Positions 33,401 to 46,273 are shown, numbered from the stretch's first letter. The stretch is 64,000 bases of DNA from Ischnura elegans (GCF_921293095.1 NC_060252.1:7440001-7504000), one strand, 5' to 3'. Numbers and translations are program-made. The notes: generated from the sequence alone by a model not told the origin.

Positions 33401-33849
33401 ATGGTTATATCAGACGGTGGGGCCAATAGATTTCCAAACAAATTGTTCGGCATGAAAACTCAATAGTCATTTAAAATTTGAAGAAAGGAATAATATCCAT
33501 TTGGTCATTTGTGCATTATTGATAAAAGTCGCCGGATTATTTTAAGTGAAAGAGTTCGTATACCAATTTATTTCCACCTAGTCCTCAGAGCTAATTATAG
33601 TTCACACACCCACTGCAAGGACAGGGTCGTTCCTTTTCAACACGTAATTTTCCACATAATACACGTTATAGATGAAGAGTGCTTAAAAGAGCGAAGACTT
33701 TTGACTACCTACAGTTTAATGAAATATTATTGATGTTGAAGATAGGTTGGAGTTAAACAATAGTCATGGAAACGAGACGCACTGCTATCTATTGATATTT
33801 ATTGCAGCTTGTGATTGATTTGCTGCATTAATCGAATTGTATACTATTT
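33401..33849. other. Unassigned sequence with a short LINE fragment
   Basis: 33,667-33,760 repeats 34,225-34,325 (GAAGAGTGCTTA ... TTGAAGATAGGTTGGAGTT), i.e. a stray piece of the neighbouring LINE's endonuclease region. The rest shows nothing recognisable. Confidence 0.5.
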
Positions 33850-36015
33850 GAATTTATCGGCTATAGGTGGCCGCCAAAAACTATTCCTTCCATCACGAGA
33901 AGGAGAAAAAAGCAGCTTTTCTGCATATGTGTGTAGGTGAAGGCTGAATTAAACGATAAAGCGACACACTTTTCACAACAAGCCTTGTAATATTCATTTA
34001 ATGGCTATATCCCCCATTCGAATCCCAGGGCGGAGACAATACGAGGGAGTTCATTCAGAGGGAGAATGGAGTCAAAATCCATATACTATTTTCAACATGG
34101 AACGTGGCACAAGGCCAGAAAACCTGAAGGTGGAAATGCAAAGGATGGTCTTCGACGTATTAAGAATCAGCGAAATATCCTGGTGAAAGCTATACAATAA
34201 TACAATATAAGATCGCTACACGGTGGTGATGATGAAGAGTGCTTAGAAAGAGCGCCGATTATAGACTACCTAGAGTTTAATGAAAGATTATTGATGTTGA
34301 AGATAGGTTGGAGTTGAAGAAAATCTATTTATTCCCGGTGACAGCAATGCTATCATGGGCGAAGGTCAAGCTTAGAGAATATCCGTGAAACCGGGATGAT
34401 TAAACAAAAACAAAAGACTAGCACAGAACACAAGCTATTGCTTGCAAACACAACATTTAAAAAAATCACAGCCAAAGAAGATACACAAGATAAAACCAGT
34501 AGATATGGAATGATTATAAATTAATTAAATTCTGGCCAAATCAAGATTCGGGAACTAGGAAAAGGATGGCAAAAAGGCATATTTCGATAGTGGATGTTAC
34601 TTAATAGCGATGCAATTTCATCAAAAATTAATACCTGAAGAAAGTGGTGAAAAGGATATGGCATGTAGAAAAATTAAACGAGAGTCGGTATGAAGTGTAA
34701 TTTAAGGAGGCAGAATAATACAAAACACTATCGGATGTGATCGATAAATCAGATGAAGAAAGACAGAAAAAGTTTTTCAGTTCAAGAAAGCAGAAAAGTA
34801 GCAAGAAATGCAAAAGTAAGAAAGCAGCTAAAGAAGTTCTTGTGGGAAGAAAAATCGTCGCGGAAAAATCTAATGGTTAACGCAGAAAGTATTGGATTTC
34901 ACTGAAAACCCTACTGCTGCACATGAATATGAACTGAGAATAAGGAACGAGATTCGTTGTAAAGCCAGGTAGGGCAGTAGGACGGTGGATACTTGAACTT
35001 AAAGAAAATAAAAAATATCTGGCACATGGAAAATTAGAAGCTATCCAGAGGATATTGTATAATATATAATAATGAGCGTAAGTTAGAAAACCGTAAATGA
35101 CAAACTCAGAGAACTTATGACTGAAAACAATGGCGAAATGGACTGAATACTTGGAATAGTTGTGCAAAGAAGGGAGAATTAGAACCACAGCAATCGAAAA
35201 GGATATCGAGTCGGATAAAAATGAAATGGGAGCCCAAATGTTAAGACCAGAAACTGAACCAACAGTAGAGAGGATCGGAATTGGATGCTTAGAATATCGA
35301 AAGAAGCTGGGGTGCTTAACAATGACTGTAGAATCACCAACAAATTATTTTTTTTTTAAATCAGCAGGGGTGATAGAATTAGAACCCAGCTATGAAAAAT
35401 CAAGAGCAAGAAGTTGAGTGAGACGAGGTTTTTTTTATTTTCCACGTTATTTTCAAAGTCAATAACTAGAACGACATTGATGAAATCGAAGAAAATCTAT
35501 CAGGATTCTTAATGGCATGAATAAACACTAGGAAAAACTGGCAGGGTTTAAACAAAAATTGAAAAGATTCTAATAAAAGTGGGTAGTACAATGAACAATA
35601 TCATCTGAAAATCACCGTCACAGATAATAGAGCACAGAGAATAGACAAGAAGTCAATAAAAACATAATAATGGGGAAACAGACACTGGGTGAACAACAAG
35701 CGCTAGAAGAAGCAAGAAAGAAATAATCAGAGGAATAGCACCGGGCGAAGAGAGCCTTCCAGAATTATGAAGGATCTACTTACTTGCAAAGGCAGGAAAT
35801 TTGAGCATAAAGTAAGTAAACGATTCATCACAACTCACAAATTGAGTCTGCTTCTCATGTGGCAGTGAATCATGGAAGGTGACAGAAGTGCAGGAATAGA
35901 TGGTTATTCGGCTATGTGAAAGTTAAATGGATTGACCGATTGAGAAATGCGGAATTCCTCGGAAGAGTTGGGGAGGAAAGAATCCTTGAGGATACTAAGA
36001 TAGAAGACACACCAT
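33850..36015 (+). pseudogene. LINE remnant, copy B (endonuclease to linker, then RT C-terminus)
   Basis: The start of the endonuclease is readable at 34,095-34,186 (MERGTRPENLKVEMQRMVFD then ISEISW). Decayed endonuclease/linker sequence continues to about 35,400. The RT C-terminal tail follows at 35,700-36,010 (VKWIDRLRNAEFLGRVGEE). RT catalytic motifs are absent. Copy A has the same two ends with a further deletion of about 1.3 kb. Confidence 0.65.
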
Positions 36016-36485
36016 TGTAACCCGACATATGATGAAGCATTTATCTAGGTAGCCTGATGAAGGCAATCCTCACTATAGGAACAAGTGTATGACAAGAGCG
36101 GCAAATGAAGACCTCGTTTATCGTGTTTAAGGGCCTACAAATGAATGGTAATAAATATAATCTGATAGATTCTATCGCTCTGCTGGTGACATTATTAAAT
36201 GTTAATATGTAATCACTAAAAATTTACGAAGATACTTCGTAAAGTTCTAACAGTTTAAAATGCTTCTACATGCTTTCGTAGTCACGAAGAGTCATACTAG
36301 TTAATCAGCTGACTATAAATGAGGAAATATTGTTTACTCCAAGACATACCGCAGAATAAGTTATTTTTTTGCGAAGGATTTAGGTTACATGTCGCTACGA
36401 ACACGAAGAGAAACAGAAGATCAATGCATGGGAATATTTTAAGACAAATAAAATAATTTTCACGGAGTGAATGATATTGACTCAC
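36016..36485. other. AT-rich stretch without recognisable feature (copy B)
   Basis: It is the partner of 3,201-3,673. Nothing was recognised. Confidence 0.5.
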
Positions 36486-36589
36486 CATATTTCTTCAGTC
36501 CTCCTCTTCTTAGCGCCCAAATCGCAATTCGCCGTTAAACCCCACCTATCCCACGGAATTGAACCGCTACCCCAATAATATTTGTGCAC
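36486..36589 (-). other. Candidate 104-bp internal exon, minus strand (copy B), with stop codon
   Basis: It has the same length and splice sites as 3,674-3,777: an acceptor CTTTTTTCTATTCAG and a GTGAGT donor. In the frame that is open in A, B has TAA where A has GAA (about 36,535), so the exon could not be translated through. Confidence 0.4.
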
Positions 36590-37810
36590 CTGAATAGAAA
36601 AAAGTTCGCATTAGAGGCTGTTAACACTCAATCACTGACAGTTAAAAGATAACATGAAGAATAACGTATGGATGATGGTGAAATTAAAGTCAACAACAAT
36701 ATTGTCATACCAATCTCAATAATGAAATGTGTGGGTGAAGGAAAACTACTAAATGAAGTGCTATAAACCCATTTATGACCGCCACTATTTTCTTACTCAC
36801 TAAATTATATGAAGAATCATTACAGAGCACTTTCGGAGTGCCATTTAAATATCTGAACGAAATTAGTTGATTGCAATTTCTTACACCTAAATATATAGGT
36901 TTTTAAAATGCATCTTTAAAATTATAAATAAATTTGTGGAATAACAGTTACCAATGAGAGAGAATATTTAAAGGGCGAACAGGAGGTAATGACGAGCAGC
37001 TGAACCAATCACGGATAGGAGCTTCATTTTGAAATTTCAGATTCTCTCATAATTATTAACGTAGCAATATCCACGTCTAATGTTAATTCCTCATATTTAC
37101 AGTCACGGCGATAGAATATTTGAGCTTGACCTTCGTAAAAAATTATCTAAACTAACGGAGTAGTGGAAGTAAGTTATCGGATCGCCGTAAGGGTCATGAT
37201 TCTTGGCTTCACACCGTAATCTTTGATATTCTAAGAAACACGATGAATTTAAAGATGAAACTAATCACCGGTTACTTACTCATTTCAAATGTCGACACTC
37301 CGTAACGGAATGCAATTTTCAGAAATTAAATCTATTACACTCATAAACGAATTGATAAGTACTTACTCAAAGGGATTAAACATGTTGAGTAGCGAGTATT
37401 TGTCACATTAAATCGCGCTTTGGGAACAAATTAAGTATCACATTTAGTCCATTGTCGATATAACTTTCACAAAAGAAATTATTTAAATTCAAAATTCACA
37501 GGTTTTTGAGTAAAAAGGAGACGAGATTAATCAGAGTGGATATTCTCCAATCACCTGCGTCATTTAAAAAAGCTACTCTGAAGCCATCTTTAACTCAGAG
37601 GCACATCGCTCACGTGGTATAAAAAGATGGAACGCGAAGACAGCTGGCGTAATAAAAAATTGTATATTCTTGATAATATTCTCTATTTTTACGATCACTA
37701 AATAAAGATGAATATGTTACACATGCAAATTATCCTCCATTTCAGAGATTTGACAGTTCATTGGAAATAACACGAAAATCCTACACCATAAGAATAGTTT
37801 AGGTACTCAC
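36590..37810 (-). other. Candidate intron, minus strand (copy B)
   Basis: It is the partner of 3,778-4,986, with no feature of its own. Confidence 0.4.
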
Positions 37811-37890
37811 CTCTTAACCCCAAGAGAGCTTGCCGCGAAGTGAATACCAGCGGCAGAGGGAGGGGGATTTCAGATACACCGTCAGCCACA
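37811..37890 (-). other. Candidate non-coding first exon, minus strand (copy B)
   Basis: The donor GTGAGT follows TTAAGAG as in copy A. The G-rich core (GGCAGAGGGAGGGGG on the plus strand) is kept. Confidence 0.4.
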
Positions 37891-38190
37891 TGACGTATGC
37901 CTGTGACGTCACATTAATTTCGAACCACTTTCTATTTAAGACAAATAAAAACCTAAAAAACGCTAAAGATAGTAGATTCTATATAATTAAAATATATATC
38001 CAGTAGAATACATCAATAAATGCGGTGATATTCTATATTATAAATAAAATATTATCGCGCGGAAAACCAATTCTACGCTTAGCCAATAAGATTTGTTCAT
38101 CTGGCGGCGCGGAATATCTATCACCGCCAATAGTCGCAATACACGTGGATCAATATTCCAGAATGTTCTAGTCATTCACGAAGGTCAGTA
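37880..38190. promoter_or_regulatory. Candidate bidirectional promoter (copy B)
   Basis: It keeps the palindromic CRE at 37,904-37,911, the upstream CATGACGTAT site, CCAAT boxes in TTAGCCAATAAG (about 38,078-38,089) and ACCGCCAATAG (about 38,123-38,133), ACACGTG, and the perfect heat-shock element (TTC 38,156, GAA 38,161, TTC 38,166). Spacing is as in copy A. Confidence 0.5.
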
Positions 38191-38505
38191 GGTACGAATG
38201 CAGAACACGTCATCGCTTTCGAAAAAGAATACATCAGTCTATCGACAGCCTGCATTCAACTGTCGCTTCCGATCCAGCTCCTCCCCTCCTCCCGCTACTT
38301 ACGAAGAAAGTACACCCCATTCCCACACCAACCGTCATTTCGATAGAATCACATTTTATGAAATTTATAGAATTAATCTTCTGGACTGTTTCATCCGTTT
38401 CTTCGTTCGTTGAAGTCACCGTCTCATTATGTGGAAACGAGGATGGAGATCAATTACTACAAGCCATATACAGAACTACAAAGAACTGCTGCGTTATTGA
38501 CTGAG
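38191..38505 (+). other. Candidate first exon, plus strand (copy B)
   Basis: It ends at GAG|GTAAGT (38,505/38,506). An ATG at 38,443 opens 21 codons (MEINYYKPYTELQRTAALLT and one more) running in frame across the donor into the exon at 39,492. The copy A equivalent has ATA at this ATG. Confidence 0.45.
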
Positions 38506-39491
38506 GTAAGTGATAAGATGTAATTTGTATGGTATAAGTGAACGGAGGTGGATATTGTAATTTTTTCTAATCACGACAATACTTACGCATTGCATTATAT
38601 AAAAGAGACTTACGCATTGCATTATATAAAAGAGATATAACAAGGCATTCTTTGACAAATATTGCATACGAAAGTGAGTACTTAGCGGAAATAGGCATCG
38701 AATAGATAATTCGGAGTCCAAGAGCGGTAAGCACATTACTAAGCCCATTTCGCGATGAGTATATTTTCGAGAAGCATAGTGCAAAGTGTTCGCATCAGTG
38801 GATAACAATGCTTCCCTTTTCCGTTCACTCCATTGCCATTAACTCGTCTAATTTATTGGCGATTTAAAGTTGAAGTCCTTAAAATTGAGGGAAAACCACA
38901 TGGAGCATTGTAGTTTCTACTCAATTCTAGCATCGTATTCATCGCCTAGTGTCTATTCGCCTACTCGTCTATTCTCCTTCGGATTGACATCTTATTGCAG
39001 TGGTAGAGTTTCTATGAAAAGGTAATATTCTTTTGATTTCCCAGCTCTATGCCTGCTGCGTATGTGTTATTTGATATTCTAAAAATAGCTGCCCTAAGTT
39101 CTATTGCGGATAAACTTACACATTACACGCACAAATTATGGCCATCTTGTTAATTGGTCAAGCATAAACTAATCTATATGGTTCCAAAACAGACCTTCGG
39201 AACAAAGATCACCAACCTTCAAAAGAACGTATGCAATTAAATTCTGTCAACAAAGTGAATCTCATCTTTCATTATGCCATAAATATCAATAATGCTTACA
39301 TTGCCTTTTTTCATTAGCTCATTTATAGAGGCGTTGGTTAGAAGCTGGCACACCTTTCTTGGCCTCATAAGAGTGTTATTAAGCCTGAATAATTGATCTA
39401 TATGTCATTCATCTGAACATCGAAGGAATGGATAATTCTTGAATGATATAATTATAGCATATTAATCCTCATTCTTTCCGGTCATTCGCAG
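38506..39491 (+). other. Candidate intron, plus strand (copy B)
   Basis: It is bounded by GTAAGT and by GGTCATTCGCAG. It is the partner of 5,686-6,549. Confidence 0.4.
38582..38635 (+). repeat. 27-bp perfect tandem duplication, copy B only
   Basis: The 27-bp unit (38,582-38,608) contains GCATTGCATTATATAAAAGAG and is repeated exactly at 38,609-38,635. It doubles a TATATAAAAG sequence inside the candidate intron. Copy A has a single decayed unit. Confidence 0.9.
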
Positions 39492-39732
39492 ATTCGTTCC
39501 CCAACTCAAGCCATATCCGCCTGGAGTAACTTTGTCCCGTCATCATTATACGAGAGGGATTGCTTAGCAGTTCGTTGCGAGTACTACTGGAGTCTCTATA
39601 TCCTACTGAAGATATAATTTACCTGCGGAAGCTGCAAGTTCAAGGAAAACATAAGGAATACCTGGTGGAATTGATTTATTTCCGTGAAGAAAGTTCTAAA
39701 TTCTTGGTCATCATCGACGAAGCTCACTAGAG
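39492..39732 (+). other. Candidate second exon with a short spliced ORF (copy B)
   Basis: The acceptor matches copy A. The donor has weakened to GTTAGT at 39,733. The frame from the first exon continues for 41 codons (IRSPTQAISAWSNFVPSSLY and on to LLKI) and stops at 39,615-39,617, the same point as in A. This gives a 62-residue spliced ORF from the ATG at 38,443. It is not recognised. Confidence 0.45.
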
Positions 39733-41095
39733 GTTAGTGAAATCTTTACTATTTCATTATTAGAATTCAGATTTTCATGCCTACAATTACATATCGTTGA
39801 TTCCGTTTCTTTTAATACTCGATAATATTTTTTTAAACTGGCATTTTGAGTTGGATTTAAAATGTTTTTAATAATTTTAGATTTTGGTAACATATAACCC
39901 CAAATTATTGTCATTGTCATGTAAAATTAATTGTGCCTTATAATGCCACTGAGAAGTCTGCCTCCTGAGGTCCTGAGGTTATATCCATAAAATGCAGAAG
40001 AGTCCGTTAGCAAACACCGAAGCCGCAGGTGTTTTGGTCCCTAATTGTATCATTGGGGGTCAAAACGGAGGAAGACGCGGTCAAATAGAGCCCTGCCCTC
40101 CGAGATCACTGCTTCACGAAAGTTTGCACGTCCTTGTCACGTCAGCAGCGTAGTGAGCAAGATGGGAAGAAGCGTATCTACTTACCTCAACCAAACACGT
40201 TTCTCACTCAAACGCACTTTTCCCATGTGGTGATATAATTGCTTTCATGTATCTCGCACTGTTCACTCCCAATACATACAACCTCGATAGTCTGGTATGC
40301 ACGTAACTTGCGCTTTTAAACACATAAATGAAGTTAAAAAATGTTAGGAATGATGAATGAGTAATGAAACTTACTGGGTGTAACATTCAAGTATTAGGAC
40401 GTACAAGATATATTTCTGAAACTATGAAGGAGAATAGTTTAAGATGATATCAAGTAATACGTCGAGAATGAGGTAACAACGAATATAACCATTATTTTGA
40501 AGATGTAATCCGTCAGGTATAACTTATAGTAGTATGTCCTTTTAAGTCAAGGGAGAGAGAGATTTACAAAAAATGTTTGAGTAAACCTTTTCTATCTTAA
40601 ACTTTTTCTTTATATTGAAAAAATAAAATCATATATTTCTGCGAAGTTTTTCTTCGACTTCGTGTTACCGGAGAGAATACTAATGCGAAAAAACAACACT
40701 AGACCAACCTTCAAAAAAAATTGCACATTTTCAAAAATACGTCACGTTGAGTCAAAGAATTTTCAATTTAATCGGAAAATATTGGTTCTAAAATTGGTAT
40801 TTTGTAAATAATTTTCAGCAAAAATGTTGAAGCTTAATATTAAATCACACTGCAAGAGGAGAAGACTCTCTACCTTTTATTTGCTGCTGGTCCCACCGGC
40901 GGCAGAGATCAGCTTTATCACAGCGGCTCTCCAAACCAATTATATTCACCAACACTTCACTTTGAACACAGAACTAACAATAAATTATTTTATAACACCC
41001 TCACACTTTCACTTCACTGGATGAGAACTTTCTTCTTCCGATGAGTAACACAACAGGTATCTTCACATTACGTCCATGAGAGATGAATAAACGAT
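39733..41095. other. Duplicated non-coding sequence (copy B)
   Basis: It is the partner of 6,787-8,798, lacking A's 7,080-7,310. It contains the conserved block at 40,022-40,245 and the 66-codon ORF at 40,824-41,024. Confidence 0.5.
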
Positions 41096-41217
41096 TTACG
41101 CATGATAATCCTCCAAGGATAGAAGCGAAGGCTTTAGGAGATCGTTGATAGCTTCATTTTTTGGCTTGTACTTTCATTCAATGCATTAATTGGATCAATC
41201 ACTCCACTTTTCGTAAA
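41096..41217 (-). other. Candidate second exon, minus strand (copy B)
   Basis: The acceptor is CTTTTTTACAG (AG opposite 41,218-41,219). Sequence parallels 8,799-8,921 (FTKSGVIDPINALNES) but stops earlier than A. Confidence 0.3.
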
Positions 41218-41736
41218 CTGTAAAAAAGCAAGAAGTATAAAAAGAAAGAAAAGAAAGAAGCAAGAAGTAGCGCCCTTATATGAGAACATAAAAATTTACA
41301 TTGATGGCACTTTATCTCAATTCATATGACAATAAGGAAATGTGACAGTGGAAATGAATGCCACCAATACCGCCATTTAAGCCATTCTTAAAGACATTAT
41401 TTCATGATAATGTAACTTATATAAGATCATATAAATTTCTGAAAAGTATGAATCGAACAAAACATGGAACCAAATACATGTATTCATATTTTATTATATC
41501 AACTTGTACGTGGTAATATATCGCGTAACTGGAACTAGCTGCTACTGACAGATTTTGAAAATAATAACGGAACATGGCGAGTCTGAACCAATCATGCGGG
41601 ATAAAAAACACCATTGATTTTCACTTGACCCAATTGACAAAGTATTTTGCCTTCTTCCAAGAAAATTATCAAAAAATAAGATACAAAATACACAAATATC
41701 ATGGAATAATAGGATATTTATGATCAAAGGACTTAC

Positions 41737-41860
41737 CAGTGCTCTTCAGCGAAGAAGGATCCTCCTCTCAACAATAACTGAACTACTGTGAGACTAGAAC
41801 TTCACTTTGATAGCGGGATGACTAAGGGGAAAACCTAAAGTGACGCACTGTTCTTACTTA
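41737..41860 (-). other. Candidate first exon, minus strand (copy B)
   Basis: AGAGCACTG|GTAAGTCC is identical to copy A (9,406). The upstream limit is unknown. Confidence 0.3.
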
Positions 41861-42348
41861 CACCCCAGAGGTAATGGAGGGCGGGGGGATTGTATTAGGA
41901 TATGAGGGGAGGTTGCCGAGAACGAATAGCCGAACGCAGAGTCTAAACTGTTGGCCTTGATTTTGAGTCAGAGTGCATTATGAAGGCGGTTCGGTTTACG
42001 CGTCGTTGGGACGAGGTGGTGGTTGTGGGGGTGCTTAAAGGGGGAAAGGGTCCCAGAGCGCCACCCTCAACACAGAAAGGTCCATTCCTCTCGTATAATC
42101 ACGTACTATGTATTTTACTAATAAAGGCTTGCGTAAAGGAAAAAAGGGGCAGAGTCAGCTGATATATATTAATTGCCCTGAGTTAAGGCAATGTATATTT
42201 AAGTGCGAGTGTACAAGTAAGTTCAGGAACCAAATTACGAGCAGAATATGTCTTATTTTCTGTTCATTCCCCTGCACACTTTGGGTGGTTACACGATGCA
42301 TTACTAATTTTACACATTCCCTTTCTCGTGTTAATGCATCCCGTTGCC
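41861..42348. other. Duplicated non-coding sequence (copy B)
   Basis: It is the partner of 9,531-10,018, with the same G-rich tract. Nothing else was recognised. Confidence 0.4.
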
Positions 42349-42647
42349 CTGAATCGTAGCCAGGACGATGTATAACGGGTTTGGGGGTGGGCGCAATACG
42401 GGAGGTCAGGGGGTTGGAAGTTGGAACCCTCCTCATGGAGAAATGTTCATTTTTGTGCCTATAAATGTCATTTTATGCTATTTCGACACTAAAAATTACA
42501 TTGCATCGTCGCTAAGCTATGTAGCTTAATCATATAAATGGAGTGGAATAAATTTGTTTTATTAGTAATAATATAATGCTGAAATTAATTGTTTTTTTGG
42601 GGGGGTGCATGTGTCCACTGTGTCCTCCCCCCCTGGTTACGCCACTG
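42349..42647. mobile_element. Old hAT-like MITE shared by both copies (copy B)
   Basis: The right terminus on the minus strand is CAGTGGCGTAACCAGG. The left end has GAATCGTAGCCAGGACG. Flanks CCGTTGCC and CTGTTGTC (42,341-42,348 and 42,648-42,655) look like a decayed 8-bp target duplication. This copy is better preserved than 10,019-10,303. Confidence 0.6.
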
Positions 42648-42739
42648 CTGTTGTCAATCATAAGCACCAAGGAGGAGTTATTTTAATCATTATCCGCGAA
42701 GGACTCTTTGATTGAAGTTTTTCATGATAAATCCTTAGA

Positions 42740-42795
42740 CAATTATTTAAGCAATAATTTGAAGGTGCAACTCAACTATAAAGAACCATTTGCTT
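42740..42795. other. 56-bp segment inverted relative to copy A
   Basis: It is the partner of 10,394-10,449 in reverse orientation. GAAGGTGCAACTCAACTATA here reads TATAGTTGAGTTGCACCTTC in A. Confidence 0.8.
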
Positions 42796-44556
42796 AACTC
42801 CCATCCGAATTTCAATGCATATTCGTGACATAAACCGTGGTATCCAGAATTGCAATACATTACTTATAACTTACCATCACCGCATAATATTTAATATCGA
42901 TGCATAATGTTTTCTCTTGGGAGGGGGTCGTAGCGAGGGCGGTAGGTGACGAGGTTTGTAGCCTTCTGATCCCCCGGCTGACCAAACACCTCAAGTATAC
43001 ACAGATGGTCAACAACAAAATAACACTGTGGCTTAAATTTTACACCTGAATTTTTATAATTAAATTCAGTCTTTGTATCGTTTTTTTATACTTTCGGCTT
43101 GGTGCTATAATTCAATATTTAAAATTGGCATTAATTTTTTATATATTCTTTTTCGCTTACGAGGGATGGTATTTTCCCCTCCGATGACTCATGAATAGAA
43201 TACAAAGTGATTGACTGAAATATGTCATGGCTAAATATCAAATACATTTTGGATTACTTTTTGTCTCGGCTATTGAGGCAATGGTAGTATCTCTGGACAT
43301 GCTTTGCTATTACTTCTTCGTAGAGCTTTTCGGCCTTTAGCTTTTAATGAGTTTTATCGCCATTCTGAATCTTATCGTCCGTTTGAAAACGCTTCCATCC
43401 TACCCACATTCACACTCCAACGAAAATATGGAAGTCAAAAAGCCCTAGTTCAGGATTTCATAGATGATTATTGAATATGTTCATTGACTTGGCTTAATGA
43501 GCAGTCAGGCTGCACAAGAATTGTGAAGACATGCATTGCCACGTAACCGCGCACTATCATATGACGGCATGTCACTTCTTTCTTTTGTTTTAATAACCTC
43601 CGCGCAATCGGCGTAATATTTTACACTGATCAACAGCAGTTAGCGTTGTCCCGCAAAAGGCACTTGAAATCCAGAAGAAACACATCTTTTTGATCTCAAA
43701 ACACGGCAACATAACTTTCTGGATGTTGGAGGATCGCCTGAATTTCATTGGTTTGCTCAGTGACTTTTGGTGCGTCCATTGTTAAAATTGTTGTCTGTTT
43801 GGGAGGGAGTCGTAGCGTCTGATTGTCTGTTTTAGGTGAGTAATTTTGAATCCGTCTCATCCAGCCAAAACCGACTATAGAATTTTAGCCACAGTTGATT
43901 TAATTTTTTTTCTCTTTTAACTGCATAAAGGTCACAAAATGTCAATGCTTAAGTCATTCGAGTTTCGTAGTTATCACTCACTGGGCGCGAGAGAGATTTA
44001 ATTGATGTGATTTTTGTAATTAGACTGTAACTCACCATAAACCGGCAACTTCTGCTTGTTAGTGAATGATCGTGTTGTTCGGAGGACGCGCCGTTGCCCT
44101 CCACGTGCACCAACTACCTGCTTGTATGACGATTTTGTTGATTTTTATGTTCTTCCCAATAACATATATATTAGATTACTACCATGTTGTCCACGCTCTG
44201 GTCATCCTCAGGCGTTCATCCTCATGTGTCTGTCATCCTCAGACCTAAGTGAGTTGTAGTGATCTAATAAATATTTTGAAAAACATAATTTAATTTTTAT
44301 TCAATATGAATAAATTCCATAAAGTAACGACTCCAACCATCAACATCCCTAGAGTATATTTACTATTTAATTTGGCAAGCTGGTTATCTTTTTGGAAGAG
44401 AAGTGTGTCCAACAGTGCGATGGATCATGTTCTTTAAACAAAATCTCTCTGAAAATGAATAGGCAGCAGAGAAAAATTTTGTGGAGATTATCTTTAATGC
44501 GTCCGCTCTCCAAATGCATTAAATTCAATTGGTCATCATTTTTATTTCAAAACACA
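42796..44556. other. Duplicated non-coding sequence (copy B)
   Basis: It is the partner of 10,450-12,610 minus the retroposon at 11,097-11,427. The empty target site for that retroposon is at about 43,446-43,455. Confidence 0.5.
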
Positions 44557-44980
44557 TATAGTTTGAAGTTGGGTTGGGTATGGGTTGTTTAGTCATTAAA
44601 ATATTGAATTTTTATTTGAGACAATTAAATAATCTGTTCTTTTAATTGCTCAAACTTATTTTGTTACTAAATTCATTATAATATCATTTCATGTTAATTT
44701 TCCTATTACTGTATTCTAATCGCATTTTGTATGTTTTCAAGATTGTTTACATGCACATGGACAAATATTTCTATGAAGGACTCATAGAAGAGCCACTTTT
44801 GTTTAAAGGTTATTATAAAATGTACTGCCGAGCATTGCCTTATTTGTATGTAATGGCAACCCCTAATCAAGACTTATCTTAAGGGGTGTCTAATTTCACT
44901 GTTAATGTATGCATATGTTGTAATATTTTGGGGCAGTGAAATAAATATCTTTATCTTTTATCTTATATTAATACTCCCGT
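44557..44980 (+). mobile_element. Probable truncated retroelement tail, copy B only
   Basis: About 420 bp is absent from A at the matching point (about 12,615-12,630). It ends GTGAAATAAATATCTTTATC followed by TTTTATCTTATA, an AATAAA with a tail-like repeat. A 63-codon frame (44,691-44,882) may be the last piece of an ORF; I do not recognise it. No clear target duplication was seen. Confidence 0.45.
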
Positions 44981-45308
44981 TACATCTTTAAAAAATATTA
45001 ATTGCTGGAAATCATTAATATCTCAGCAGTGAAATCTATAAACGAATAGTATTTCGTATTTTTATCTTTTGAATCTATCTGTCAATTGGATTACTACAAA
45101 TGCTTTGGAAACGTGTTTAGAATTCAATATTTTCAATTGGTAAACGTCTTGGAATCTAGGACTACTTGATGAATAATTTTATTTCACTGATTGAAATTAT
45201 TAAAAAAATTGGCACCTTTATTACTCATTTAAAGTCTTAGTAACACAAGGCACAATGACGACAGGAGTGAACTTAGGATTGAATAACTAAAACCGCAGGA
45301 GTTGTAAA

Positions 45309-45387
45309 TTCCGTTTGGTGTGCATGTGTGAATCCTCTTGCATGCTATTGATTGATTACCCCCTGCCAAGCACTGGCTGGCATTTCC
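45309..45387. repeat. 79-bp inverted repeat, left arm, copy B only
   Basis: It is the reverse complement of 45,639-45,717 with a few mismatches; the loop is 251 bp. The arm is LINE 3' untranslated sequence. Copy A has only the right arm (13,190-13,270). Confidence 0.85.
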
Positions 45388-45638
45388 AAACTATCTATGT
45401 TCATGCTGTGCCTGCAATATTAACTGACAGTAAACTGAATACATACCTTGTTGGCTGTCATGTACCACTTAATGTAGCAATGTCATCTGGAGGCATTTTA
45501 ACTACATCATTAATATATCACGCACATCAATGAAGTAAGGGAAATGAGAACTTGTTCTTTCCATAACTATTACAAACTATTAATAACGCACATTCATTTA
45601 ATAAATAAAAGTAAATTTATGAATGTATGAAGCCTGTT

Positions 45639-46045
45639 GGAAATGCCAGCCTGTGCTTGGCAGGGGATGATCAATCAGTATCATGCAAGAAGATTCACAC
45701 ATGCACACCAAACGGAAATTAAAATGTTATGCACACTAACAAATTATACTTCCAAATCCATCAAAAGCAAAACTCACCTACAAAAAATGAAAATAATCTT
45801 CCAATAAAGCTAGAAAATTCAATAGTCAGAGTATATTTTGCACAGTCTATCTCTCTTACTTATTTACATTAAGTGATCCACCGTAGTATGCTGGCGTTCG
45901 TATGATATAGCTAACTTACTCAGCCAATGCAAAGCTATTTTATTTACGGCAATAGGTTTAGCCTATTTTTTAGTCGACGGTCTGACAGAGATTCCCATCC
46001 GAGTTTATCTGACAAGGGGAGAGTCACAAAAGTGTGTCTCAGATT
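45639..46045 (-). pseudogene. Truncated jockey/CR1-like LINE 3' end (copy B)
   Basis: It is the partner of 13,188-13,615: the same untranslated end and RT tail remnant, with the minus strand near 45,960-46,030 matching the DKLGWESLSDR region. It is decayed. Confidence 0.75.
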
Positions 46046-46197
46046 GCAATCAAACTTTGTATTCTTGCTGTCCATCGGGAGCTGTCCTCTAATCATCCCC
46101 ACATAGGATTAAATAACCAATAGTTTAAACAAAATACGCAGTTGAACATTTACATGTTCAACATTTTCCCTTAATATTACCGTATGTACTACTTACT

Positions 46198-46273
46198 AGG
46201 AGCAGTAGCTCGGTGGTTATGGTTTTTGACTCCTGCCCGGAGGTCATGGGTTTGATTCCTGAACGCGGCACTT
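46198..46273 (+). repeat. tRNA-derived SINE head (copy B)
   Basis: It has A box TAGCTCGGTGG at 46,206-46,216 and B box GGTTTGATTCC at 46,249-46,259. It is better preserved than copy A. Confidence 0.6.

Noticed and set aside
26575..36486. A single minus-strand gene running from the copy B promoter through the exons at 28.9-26.6 kb
   Set aside because: Only one of the terminal exons is in a compatible phase, the copy B exon has a stop, and the junction would be an accident of the duplication. Nothing in the sequence ties them together.
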